NCBI GenBank assembly: GCA_002703065.1
Contig: PAEO01000019.1
Location: 1-8,916 of the forward strand
From: Flavobacteriaceae bacterium
GTDB lineage: Bacteria > Bacteroidota > Bacteroidia > Flavobacteriales > Flavobacteriaceae
DNA length: 8,916 nucleotides
Direction of reading: 5' to 3'
Under the pieces are notes generated by a model. The model had not been told where the DNA came from and did not search any database. It saw only the letters and a list, made by a program, of their open reading frames with translations. Positions 1-7,060 of the stretch are shown here, piece by piece. Each line of letters opens with the position of its first letter. The stretch's first letter is position 1. A program made the translations under genes and the position numbers.

Positions 1-637
1 AAATAAATATTATTTCTATGAAGTTTTTACTTATTCCTAAAGAAAGAAGTATAAAAATTAAACTTAAAAATTGAGTTAATTGAATAAGTGCTGAATAAGT
101 GTATGCTTTAAAAAACAAAGAATTATTTGAAGTTAATTTCTTTGTGATTATATAACCAACAAAAATTAATAATGTGAAAAAAATAAATCTAATTAAAATA
201 TTTAGATTTAATAGTAATCCATTTTCAACAAAAATTAAAATTGAAATTAACATTACTAAACCAATAAATCTATCAATAAATAATAATTTAATGATGTTTT
301 TTATACTCCATTTAAATCTTTTATTCATTAGATAGCCTTTATACGCATCTCCTCCAATTCCGCCTGGAATAAAAAAATTATAAAACATACCAATCAAATA
401 AAATTGGAAGTTTAATGCTTTAGTAATTTTGAGGTTATTATTATTTAATATGAAATGAAGTCTCAGTGAAGAAATATATTGTGAAAAAAAATAAGTAATT
501 ACAGAAAAAAATAAAAAATTGATATTCAAATCATTAATGATGTTTTTTAATTGAATTAAATTAATTTTAGAGAATGTATACCAAACAAAAAAAATGGTTA
601 CCGTGATTTGTAAGAAAGAAAAGAATCTTTTTTTCAC
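1..637 (-). CDS. Lysylphosphatidylglycerol synthase TM-domain (UPF0104/AglD2-type) membrane protein, 3'-truncated
   Basis: Reading the minus strand from a GTG at 637-635 gives 212 open codons that run off the left edge, so the C-terminus is missing. An in-frame TAA lies two codons upstream, which makes GTG the only reasonable start; no Shine-Dalgarno sequence is visible. The protein begins MKKRFFSFLQITVTIFF and is very hydrophobic, with likely membrane helices near residues 6-22, 40-56, 77-91, 115-137, 148-164 and 182-201. The family hallmark FIPGGIGGDAYKGYL is at residues 89-103, followed by a basic patch and IDRFIGL at 121-127; an SSLRLHF segment sits at 56-62. This matches PF03706, the flippase-like membrane part of MprF. 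No lysyl-transferase domain is visible in this portion, and in Bacteroidota such proteins are usually stand-alone with unknown substrate. It lies 68 bases downstream of the araC-type gene on the same strand, so read-through is possible. Confidence 0.8.
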   Translation of the reverse strand, partial: MKKRFFSFLQITVTIFFVWYTFSKINLIQLKNIINDLNINFLFFSVITYFFSQYISSLRLHFILNNNNLKITKALNFQFYLIGMFYNFFIPGGIGGDAYKGYLMNKRFKWSIKNIIKLLFIDRFIGLVMLISILIFVENGLLLNLNILIRFIFFTLLIFVGYIITKKLTSNNSLFFKAYTYSALIQLTQFLSLIFILLSLGISKNFIEIIFI

Positions 638-705
638 TTTTTAAAATTACAATATTAAAATTGATGGCAATTAACAGTAAGTTATATGAATATTAGTTTT
701 ATGTA

Positions 706-1593
706 TCAATTAGAATTTAGATATCTTTTTGGAGTAGTTCCAAATTTATTCTTAAATGCATTAATAAAATGACTTGATGTACTGTAGCCTAAATGTAATG
801 CAACTTCATTTACATTATAATTTTTAGAGGTCAATAATTGACTTGCAACATTCATTTTATGTTCATATAAATATCCAAAAACTGTATTTCCATAAACTTT
901 TTTAAAACCTTCCTTGAGATTTTTTAAAGAGATTTCAACTTCATTAGAGAGCTTTTCAAGTGTTGGAGGTTCAGACATTCTTTCAATAAGTATTTCTTTT
1001 GCTTTTTTTATTTTTTTTAGGTTGTTATCATCAGAAAGGAATGGACACAAATCTAAATTTGGATTATCTGACTTGTTAAAATAAATACTCAAAAGTTCAA
1101 ATATTTTGCCCTTCATGTATAAAGATTTTACATTATCTCCAATGTTTGAGTTGTATAATTGATTAAGAACCGCTAAAATTGATGGGTTTAGGGGATTTTC
1201 TTGGTAAAATTTATTATTAATATTTTTTTCACTTAAAAATGGTAACGTTTGGTAATCATTTGAGAAAAGGCGGTGTAATTTATCGATACTTATTAAAATG
1301 CTTATTAGTTTTGACCCGCTGTTCAATTCAATTTCTACTGGCAAGTCAATCAAAGGATTATATAATAATAATGAGAATTCATTTTTCAGTGGAAGAGTAT
1401 ACCTTCCTTCATGGTAAATAAACTTTGAAACACCTTTAATTAGAAAATGAAATTGAATAAATTTTTTTGAGGTATCGTAGCTAATTTTCCTATTTGAACT
1501 ATCTAAGTTTGAAAACTTATAAAGTATTAGTTCTTTGTCAATTTCATACTTATTTTTTGAACTTAACTCAATATTTTCAAGTGCTTTCACCAT
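706..1593 (-). CDS. AraC/XylS-family transcriptional regulator
   Basis: This is a 295-residue DNA-binding regulator starting at ATG 1593 and ending in TGA at 708-706. The C-terminal hundred residues form a complete AraC-type double helix-turn-helix: first HTH about 211-235 (TLEKLSNEVEISLKNLKEGF), second about 261-285 (VNEVALHLGYSTSSHFINAF), closed by the family signature FGTTPKRY at 284-291. The N-terminal 200 residues (beta-rich around 45-105, then helical) look like a cupin-like sensing half, but no ligand can be read from them. The overall layout recalls PchR-like regulators of Bacteroidota; that is an impression, not a demonstrated match. The gene is divergent from the DUF4440/DUF1080/oxidoreductase cassette with 84 bases between the starts, the classic position for a regulator of its neighbour and of itself. 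The downstream membrane-protein gene on the same strand is another possible target. Confidence 0.88.
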   Translation of the reverse strand: MVKALENIELSSKNKYEIDKELILYKFSNLDSSNRKISYDTSKKFIQFHFLIKGVSKFIYHEGRYTLPLKNEFSLLLYNPLIDLPVEIELNSGSKLISILISIDKLHRLFSNDYQTLPFLSEKNINNKFYQENPLNPSILAVLNQLYNSNIGDNVKSLYMKGKIFELLSIYFNKSDNPNLDLCPFLSDDNNLKKIKKAKEILIERMSEPPTLEKLSNEVEISLKNLKEGFKKVYGNTVFGYLYEHKMNVASQLLTSKNYNVNEVALHLGYSTSSHFINAFKNKFGTTPKRYLNSN

Positions 1594-1677
1594 TATTTAA
1601 ATCATCAATTTATATGCCTAATTCTTGATTTATCAAAAATCATGTCCTAATATAAAAGAGTTTTTTTAAATTATGGT
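1594..1677. promoter_or_regulatory. Divergent promoter/operator region between the AraC-type gene and the sugar cassette
   Basis: These 84 AT-rich bases must hold the promoters of both divergent transcription units. The only clear symmetry is the inverted repeat TTGAT-TT-ATCAA at 1625-1636, roughly midway, which could be an operator or simply an AT-rich coincidence. AraC-family proteins more often bind direct repeats, and no convincing direct repeat is seen. No full match to the Bacteroidota promoter (TTG, about 19 bases, TAnnTTTG) was found on either strand; the best partial fits lack the TTTG. Confidence 0.35.
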
Positions 1678-2109
1678 ATGATTAAAAATTTAATAATTTT
1701 TTTTGTTTTATCCCCATTAATTATTTACTCTCAAAATCTTTCTAGATTGGACTCATTAAAAATCATTAATGTTTTAGAATCTCAAAAAATTGCTTGGAAT
1801 AATAATAATATTAATGAGTTTATGAATGGATATTTGAATTCTAGTAAGCTTGTTTTTTCTGGACAATCAGGTCCAGTTTATGGGTGGAAAAGCACAAAAA
1901 AAAGATACTTGACTAAATACAATAGTAAAGAATTAATGGGTATTTTGAAATTTGATATTGACAATATTTTTCTTGTTAAGCGTGGTGTTGCAATTCTCCT
2001 TGGTAAGTTTTATTTAAAGAGAGAAATTGGTGATGCCTCTGGGTTTTTTACTCTTGTATTTAAGAAAGTTAAAGGAAAATGGTATATCATAAGCGATCAT
2101 ACATCATGA
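1678..2109 (+). CDS. Exported SnoaL/NTF2-like protein (DUF4440 family)
   Basis: This 143-residue protein starts at ATG 1678. A short hydrophobic N-terminus (MIKNLIIFFVLSPLIIYSQN) looks like a Sec signal peptide cleaved around residues 18-20, leaving a single cone-shaped NTF2-like domain of about 120 residues. Family features are the early helix with QKIAWNNNNINEFMNGYLNS (36-55), SGPVYGW (64-70), the beta hairpin around 88-113, GFFTLVFKKVKGKWYII (122-138) and the terminal DHTS (140-143). In Bacteroidota, DUF4440 proteins of this exact shape are common; most have no known reaction, although the fold hosts isomerases, cyclases and simple binding proteins. Its stop overlaps the next gene by ATGA, so it is the first gene of a translationally coupled cassette with a DUF1080 protein and a Gfo/Idh oxidoreductase. 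A role in the same sugar pathway is inferred from position only. Confidence 0.82.
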   Translation: MIKNLIIFFVLSPLIIYSQNLSRLDSLKIINVLESQKIAWNNNNINEFMNGYLNSSKLVFSGQSGPVYGWKSTKKRYLTKYNSKELMGILKFDIDNIFLVKRGVAILLGKFYLKREIGDASGFFTLVFKKVKGKWYIISDHTS

Positions 2110-3536
2110 AATTTTTTTATATAATTTTTATAATAATATCAGTTCAGTTAAATGCGCAATGGACTAGTTTGATTGGTAATGATTTATCAAATTGGGAAAC
2201 AGTCCAAGGAAAAGCGATGTTTGAATTAAATGATGGTATCATAAGTTCAACTTCAGTACTAAATTCACCGAATACCTTTTTAATTACCAAGGACATCTAC
2301 ATTGATTTTATTTTAGAATTTGAGGTTTTTGTTGAAGCAGGTTTAAATTCAGGAGTACAATTTAGAAGTCAAATTAAAGAAGACCATTTGCCAGTTCCAT
2401 TTCCATATGTATTTGGATATCAATGTGAAATTGACACAAATGAATTTAGAAGATGGACCGGAGGAATATATGATGAGTCAAGAAGTAATTTGTTTTTATA
2501 TCCCATTACTTACAGTAGAAATAGTAGATATTCATTTAACAATAATCAATGGAACAAATTTAGAATTGAAGCTATAGGTAACTCAATTAAAACTTTTGTT
2601 AATGGAATACAATGTACAAATCTTCTTGATGATAAGTCTAATCAAGGCTTTATTGGCTTACAACTACATAGTATTCAAAACAAAAATGAAGTTGGAAAAA
2701 AAGTATTTTGGAAAAATATCAGGATTGCAACTGAAAAATTAGAGGAACTTGTTTTCGATAATCAAGAACATGCTAGAATTGTAAATAATATTGATAATTT
2801 TTTAAGTGATTATGAAGTTGAAAGGGGATGGGAATTTCTATTTGATGGAAAATCATTTAAAGGATGGAGATCTGCAAAAGGTGATAGTTTTCCTGAAAAG
2901 GGATGGGTTATACAGAATGGACATTTAGTTGTTGAATCATCTGATGGATCTGAATCAACAAATGGAGGTGATATTGTTACGATAGAACAATTTGATGATT
3001 TTGAATTGGAGATAGATTTTGTGGTTTCCAAAGGTGGAAATTCAGGAATAAAATATTATGTTGACACTGAGAAATATAAAGTGCAAGGATCTTCGATTGG
3101 ATTAGAATTTCAAATTCTTGATGATTTTAATCATCCCGATGCAAAAAAAAGAGTCAAGGTTTATGAATTAAATTCAGAAAAAGAATATTTGGTTAAAGAC
3201 TATGTAAAATCAAACAGAACTGTTGGATCATTATATGATTTAATTGAAGCTAAAAATCTTAACGAGCCAAGATCTAAGAGACCTGTTAAACATGACACAT
3301 GGCATAGAGCTAGAATAATCTCAAATAATGGGAATGTTGAACATTGGCTCGATAATATTAAAGTATTGGAATACAACAGGTATTCCCAAGTTTTTGATGC
3401 ACTTGTTCAATATTCTAAGTATTCCATATACGAAGATTTTGGAAAATTAAAATCAGGAAATATATTATTACAGGATCATGGAGATCTTGTTAAATTTAAA
3501 AACATTAAAATTAGACGCTTAAATAATGAAAAATAG
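2106..3536 (+). CDS. Secreted tandem DUF1080 protein (3-keto-disaccharide hydrolase/lyase family, PF06439)
   Basis: The best start is ATG 2106, which overlaps the previous stop (ATGA) and yields a clean signal peptide (MKFFYIIFIIISVQLNAQ, cleavage near 17); an in-frame ATG at 2079 would bury the signal behind nine polar residues. The 476-residue product has two DUF1080 concanavalin-like beta-sandwich domains. Domain 1 (about 18-208) shows GLNSGVQFRS (79-88), GYQCEID (104-110), GGIYDESR (119-126), GFIGLQLH (181-188) and FWKNIRI (201-207). Domain 2 (about 241-471) shows GWEFLFDGKSFKGWR (241-255), GGNSGIKYY (310-318), LEFQILDD (333-340), GSLYDLI (374-380), EHWLDNIKVLEY (412-423) and GNILLQDHGDLVKFKNIKIR (451-470). 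A short linker rich in acidic residues joins them. Characterised family members cleave 3-keto-glycosides made by a Gfo/Idh oxidoreductase, and one is encoded immediately downstream. The substrate is unknown; one domain may be binding only. Confidence 0.88.
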   Translation: MKFFYIIFIIISVQLNAQWTSLIGNDLSNWETVQGKAMFELNDGIISSTSVLNSPNTFLITKDIYIDFILEFEVFVEAGLNSGVQFRSQIKEDHLPVPFPYVFGYQCEIDTNEFRRWTGGIYDESRSNLFLYPITYSRNSRYSFNNNQWNKFRIEAIGNSIKTFVNGIQCTNLLDDKSNQGFIGLQLHSIQNKNEVGKKVFWKNIRIATEKLEELVFDNQEHARIVNNIDNFLSDYEVERGWEFLFDGKSFKGWRSAKGDSFPEKGWVIQNGHLVVESSDGSESTNGGDIVTIEQFDDFELEIDFVVSKGGNSGIKYYVDTEKYKVQGSSIGLEFQILDDFNHPDAKKRVKVYELNSEKEYLVKDYVKSNRTVGSLYDLIEAKNLNEPRSKRPVKHDTWHRARIISNNGNVEHWLDNIKVLEYNRYSQVFDALVQYSKYSIYEDFGKLKSGNILLQDHGDLVKFKNIKIRRLNNEK

Positions 3537-4860
3537 AAGATCATTTATAAAAAAAGCTCCACTTGCATTAGTCGGATTATCAGCAGTTTCACATGCTTTT
3601 TCAATGCCCGCAAGTTCATACAGAAAAATTATCGGTTCTAATGACAGAATTAATATAGCAGTACAAGGTTTGGGACGTAGGGGACCAGGCTTATTGTATA
3701 ATGCTCTTAGTTGTGATAATATCGAACTGATATGCATTTCAGATGTAATGGATAAACAAATTGATAGAGTTTCAAAAGGATATTATGAAAGAACTGGAAA
3801 AAAAGTAAAAGTAGAAAAGAAATTTTTCAAGATTATTGAAGATAAAGATTTAGATGTATTAGTTGTAGCTACACCAGACCATTGGCATGCTTATAGTGCT
3901 TGTAAGGCTATGGAATATGGAAAGCATGTGTATTTAGAAAAACCGTGTAGTCATAATATGTTTGAAAATGAAATGCTTGTGAAATATCAAAAATATTTCA
4001 ATTTAAAAGTACAAATGGGTAATCAACAAAGATCTTCAAAACAAACTATTGATTTAATTAATAAATTAAGACATGGAGTAATAGGAGAGACTTATAAGGC
4101 ATTAGCTTTCTATCACAATAATAGACCAGAAGTGCCCAACCAAAAAGCCGCACCAATCCCTGTAGGACTAGATTGGGAAGAGTTTCAAGGTCCTGCAGTC
4201 AGAAGGACATATACTTATGATACTTGGGATTACAATTGGAGATGGTATGGTTGGTTATATGGAACTGGTGAAGCAGGAAACAATGCAACTCATGAACTAG
4301 ATATTGCCAGATGGGCTTTAAATGTTGATTATCCAGAAAAAGTAGATGTATATGCAGGAAAATATCATTTCAAAAATGATGGATGGACAATGTATGATAC
4401 TATGGAAGCAAAATTCATTTTTAATAATGGAAAATTGATTACTTGGGACGGTCAAAGTAGAAATGCTTTTGAAAAAGACATGGAGCTTGGAAGAGGAACC
4501 AAAATATGGGGTTCTAAAGGAACTGTTTGGGTAAACAGAAATGGTTATAAAATTTTCAATTTGGATGGAGATAAAATTTATGATAGTGATAATGATGACA
4601 AGTTTAATGATGTTGATAGATATATGACTGAATATCATTTTGAAAATTTCTTTAATTCAATCAGAAATGGAGAAAAATTAAATTCTCCTATTGATGATGC
4701 AGCTATAAGTCAAAGTATGGTTCATTACGTAAATATGGCTTACAGAGCAGATAAAAGTTTTGAAATCAATCCTAATGATGGATCAATAAAAGATAAGAAA
4801 GCGAAGAAAGTATGGTCTCGCGAATATCAAAAGGGATGGGAAATATCAACTAGCCTTTAA
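3526..4860 (+). CDS. Gfo/Idh/MocA-family oxidoreductase with Tat-like signal peptide
   Basis: This 444-residue NAD(P)-dependent sugar oxidoreductase starts at ATG 3526 inside the end of the DUF1080 gene (11-base overlap). The N-terminus MKNRRSFIKKAPLALVGLSA carries a twin-arginine motif (Arg4-Arg5, S-F-I-K-K) with a hydrophobic stretch and a possible cleavage after SHA (22-24), so it is probably exported folded with its cofactor. The Rossmann domain starts at INIAVQGLGRRG (42-53), followed by ISDV (71-74), VVATPDHWHA (113-122) and the family-defining EKP (138-140). The substrate domain includes GNQQRS (165-170) and GEAGNNATHELDIARWAL (248-265), where His256 and Asp259 occupy the usual catalytic positions. 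It is related to the exported oxidoreductases that include GH109 and the 3-keto-glycoside-forming enzymes. Paired with DUF1080, oxidation of a glycoside at C3 is the most likely role; GH109-like hydrolysis is the alternative. Confidence 0.88.
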   Translation: MKNRRSFIKKAPLALVGLSAVSHAFSMPASSYRKIIGSNDRINIAVQGLGRRGPGLLYNALSCDNIELICISDVMDKQIDRVSKGYYERTGKKVKVEKKFFKIIEDKDLDVLVVATPDHWHAYSACKAMEYGKHVYLEKPCSHNMFENEMLVKYQKYFNLKVQMGNQQRSSKQTIDLINKLRHGVIGETYKALAFYHNNRPEVPNQKAAPIPVGLDWEEFQGPAVRRTYTYDTWDYNWRWYGWLYGTGEAGNNATHELDIARWALNVDYPEKVDVYAGKYHFKNDGWTMYDTMEAKFIFNNGKLITWDGQSRNAFEKDMELGRGTKIWGSKGTVWVNRNGYKIFNLDGDKIYDSDNDDKFNDVDRYMTEYHFENFFNSIRNGEKLNSPIDDAAISQSMVHYVNMAYRADKSFEINPNDGSIKDKKAKKVWSREYQKGWEISTSL

Positions 4861-6092
4861 TTTCCTTCAATATTCTTGATTCTTTCTAGTAGGGGAGGGT
4901 GGGAATAATGAAAAAATACATATAAAGGATGAGGATAAATATTTGAAAGACTATCGACATAAAGTTTTTTTAATGCTAGCACTAGACTATCTCCATTATA
5001 TGTTTCTTTAGCATAATTATCTGCTTCGAATTCATTTTTTCTTGAAATCATATTCATAATTGTACCCATAATTAAGCCTATTGGGCTAAATAAAAAAGAA
5101 AATATAATAATACCTAAGTGGAAAGCTGGAGTTGTTCCTCCCAGTGACTTAATAAGTATTTCATTATTTAAACATAATTCTAATAAAAATGTCATTAATC
5201 CAATTTGAAAAATTGATATTATAAGACCTTGAAAGATGTGTTTCTTTTTATAGTGACCAACTTCGTGAGCAAGAACAGCCAAAAGCTCATCTTCTGTGTG
5301 TTTTTCAACTAGAGTGTCAAAAAGAGCAATAGATTTTTTAGGACCAAAACCTGAAAAATATGCATTGGCCTTTGTAGATCTTTTTGAGCCATCAATGATA
5401 AATATATTGTCTATTGAGTAGCCAATTTTTTGAGAATATTCATTTATTTTATTTTTTAGACTCCCTTCTTTCAAAGGAGTTAATTTATTAAAAAGAGGAA
5501 CAATCAGACTTGTATAAAACATTTGTATGAATATTATAAAAGCGGAAATGAATATCCATAAATAAACCCAAAAATTATTTTCAATTTTTTGATAAATAAA
5601 TAATGCAATAAATAAAATTAAACCCCCAATTAAGATGGATAATAAAATCCCTTTAATTCTGTCGGTTATAAAAACTTTCAAAGTAGTTTTATTAAAACCA
5701 TATTTTTCTTCAATATAAAATGTTGAATAGTATTGAAATGGTATTGAAACAATTGTGTTTAATAAAAAGAATGAAAGGAAAAACAATCCAGATTGAATAA
5801 AGTAATTTTCATAGTTCATTATAAAAAAGTCACTTACCCAACCATAGATTCCTAGGTACAATAAAGACAAAGTTATTATTGTACTTAAGGTTGATGATAT
5901 GAATGAAACTTTACCGTGTTCTTTCTTATAATTTCTTGCTTTAAGATATTTTTCTTTACTGTAGTAATTTTTTAATTCTTTAGGGATTAAATCTTTCCAG
6001 TTTTTGTTATTAATAAATTCAAGTACAGTTGAGAAGATGTAATTAAATATTAGCAAAAATATTAGGATAAATAACCATTTTTCAGACGACAT
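4857..6092 (-). CDS. Ste24-type M48 family zinc metallopeptidase (CAAX protease 1 homologue)
   Basis: This 411-residue integral-membrane protease starts at ATG 6092 and stops at TAA 4859-4857. An N-terminal Ste24-specific membrane domain (PF16491-like, about 1-200, hydrophobic segments near 4-22, 64-85, 98-118, 146-168 and 174-200) contains FYIEEKYGFNKTTLKVFI (125-142). The peptidase half follows: GSKRSTKANAYFSGFG (235-250), the zinc site HEVGH at 276-280 (His276, Glu277, His280), two more membrane segments (about 285-308 and 324-350), then SRKNEFEADNYA (350-361), whose Glu354 is the expected third zinc ligand. The SHPP motif (397-400) near the C-terminus is also characteristic. All catalytic residues are intact. 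Bacteria lack CAAX-prenylated substrates, so a role in membrane-protein quality control is the usual inference. It converges on the oxidoreductase gene with overlapping stops and is divergent from the lipoprotein gene. Confidence 0.93.
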   Translation of the reverse strand: MSSEKWLFILIFLLIFNYIFSTVLEFINNKNWKDLIPKELKNYYSKEKYLKARNYKKEHGKVSFISSTLSTIITLSLLYLGIYGWVSDFFIMNYENYFIQSGLFFLSFFLLNTIVSIPFQYYSTFYIEEKYGFNKTTLKVFITDRIKGILLSILIGGLILFIALFIYQKIENNFWVYLWIFISAFIIFIQMFYTSLIVPLFNKLTPLKEGSLKNKINEYSQKIGYSIDNIFIIDGSKRSTKANAYFSGFGPKKSIALFDTLVEKHTEDELLAVLAHEVGHYKKKHIFQGLIISIFQIGLMTFLLELCLNNEILIKSLGGTTPAFHLGIIIFSFLFSPIGLIMGTIMNMISRKNEFEADNYAKETYNGDSLVLALKKLYVDSLSNIYPHPLYVFFHYSHPPLLERIKNIEGN

Positions 6093-6125
6093 TGAAGTAA
6101 TAATTTTGAATCATAAGTAAATATA

Positions 6126-6156
6126 TTGCATTTAACTTTTATTGATTATACTTTAG
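6126..6156 (+). promoter_or_regulatory. Candidate Bacteroidota-type promoter for the lipoprotein gene
   Basis: In the 87-base divergent gap 6093-6179 there is TTG at 6126-6128 and TACTTTAG at 6149-6156, a five-of-six match to the -7 element TAnnTTTG. The spacer is 20 bases, close to the usual 19. The start codon lies 23 bases beyond the -7 element. AT-rich DNA yields such matches by chance, so this is tentative. No comparable candidate for the minus-strand peptidase was found in this gap. Confidence 0.3.
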
Positions 6157-6179
6157 TGAAAAATAATCAAGCTTAATTT

Positions 6180-7046
6180 GTGATTTATATAAGATCTTTT
6201 TCATTACTAATAATTCTGATACTTATTAGCTCTTGTGGAAGAGAATATGTGTCACCTGAAATAAAATCCGTCAAAAATGTAATTCTTGTAGATCAAAATA
6301 ATGATTTAGCTAATTTATCTTTTGATTTAGAAATTTTTAATCAGAATAATTTTGATTTTAAATACAGTGAAATTAAACTTGATGTTTCTTACAATAATAA
6401 ATCAGTTGCAAAGATTGAAAGTAATGAAAAGAACGTCATAAAAAAGAATTCGATTGATAATATTCCGATACTTCTTTCAGTTAATCTTAAGAATTTAGAT
6501 GAACAAATATTCTCAGATGATAACTTGATTATTAATGTTAATGGTTATATTAAACGAGGATTATTTAAGATAAAAATTCAAAGTTCTATTGACTTAAATA
6601 ATGAGAGATATTTTTCTAATTTAATTGATCAAAAGTTCGTAAATCAACTTATACAAATATCATCATTTAGCTTAAAATCTGTTACTGGACCTATTGCATC
6701 TTTTAATTTAGATTTGAATTTAAATAACAACTTTCCGATCAATTTTGAGTTAATACAATTAAATGCAAAGATTTACAAAGATTCAGAACTTAAAAAAATA
6801 ATTGCTATTTCCAAGAGTAAATCATCTGTAAAAGTTAAAGAAAATTCTAATTTGATAGTTCCTTTAAAACTAGATGTTAACTTAATAAGCTTGGGCCCCT
6901 CAATTCTTACAGGATTACTAAGCAGAGATTATAATATGTATTTAGAAATAGACTTAATTATTAAATTAAATGAAATGTCAATACCCGTAAAACTTTTGAA
7001 AAAAATAATTGTAAATACAAAAAGTTTTGAAATCACAATTGAATAA
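6180..7046 (+). CDS. Lipoprotein with LEA type 2/WHy-like beta repeats
   Basis: This is a 288-residue protein starting at GTG 6180. An in-frame TAA two codons upstream and the absence of any other early start fix the beginning. The N-terminus is a lipoprotein signal (hydrophobic 7-16, lipobox I-S-S-C with Cys19), followed by Gly-Arg-Glu; the mature protein is probably anchored in the periplasm-facing or outer membrane. Two similar beta-rich halves follow. In about 24-140, LSFDLEIFNQNNFDFKYSEI (46-65) has the N-x-N-x-F/D pattern of LEA_2/WHy domains; in about 158-286, ASFNLDLNLNNNFPINFELI (173-192) repeats it. The family assignment rests on this pattern alone and is moderate. WHy-domain proteins are linked to stress tolerance in plants and some bacteria; no function can be asserted here. 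The gene stands alone between the divergent peptidase and the arginine leader region. Confidence 0.72.
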   Translation: MIYIRSFSLLIILILISSCGREYVSPEIKSVKNVILVDQNNDLANLSFDLEIFNQNNFDFKYSEIKLDVSYNNKSVAKIESNEKNVIKKNSIDNIPILLSVNLKNLDEQIFSDDNLIINVNGYIKRGLFKIKIQSSIDLNNERYFSNLIDQKFVNQLIQISSFSLKSVTGPIASFNLDLNLNNNFPINFELIQLNAKIYKDSELKKIIAISKSKSSVKVKENSNLIVPLKLDVNLISLGPSILTGLLSRDYNMYLEIDLIIKLNEMSIPVKLLKKIIVNTKSFEITIE

Positions 7047-7060
7047 TTTTTCTGATTTTT

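Noticed and set aside
638..705. Gap between the AraC-type gene and the membrane-protein gene
   Set aside because: Checked for hairpins, promoters and small ORFs; only unstructured AT-rich sequence was seen.
1239..1421. 60-codon plus-strand ORF inside the AraC-type gene
   Set aside because: It lies antisense within a gene with clear family motifs and shows no recognisable domain; a shadow frame.
2079..2105. Earlier in-frame ATG for the DUF1080 gene at 2079
   Set aside because: It would add nine polar residues before the signal peptide and overlap the previous gene by 31 bases; ATG 2106 gives the ATGA overlap and a clean signal.
2810..3031. Minus-strand ORF inside the DUF1080 gene
   Set aside because: Antisense to the conserved second DUF1080 domain, with low-complexity Ser/Pro composition; a shadow frame.
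3519..3737. Minus-strand ORF over the DUF1080/oxidoreductase junction
   Set aside because: Antisense to the Tat signal and Rossmann motif of the oxidoreductase; no independent coding evidence.
4318..4638. 106-codon minus-strand ORF inside the oxidoreductase gene
   Set aside because: Hydrophobic Ile/Ser-rich product is what antisense of AT-rich coding sequence gives; the sense frame is strongly conserved.
6989..7028. Inverted repeat AAAACTTTT/AAAAGTTTT at the end of the lipoprotein gene
   Set aside because: Both arms lie within coding sequence, are nearly all A/T and have no following U-tract hairpin; likely low-complexity chance rather than a terminator.
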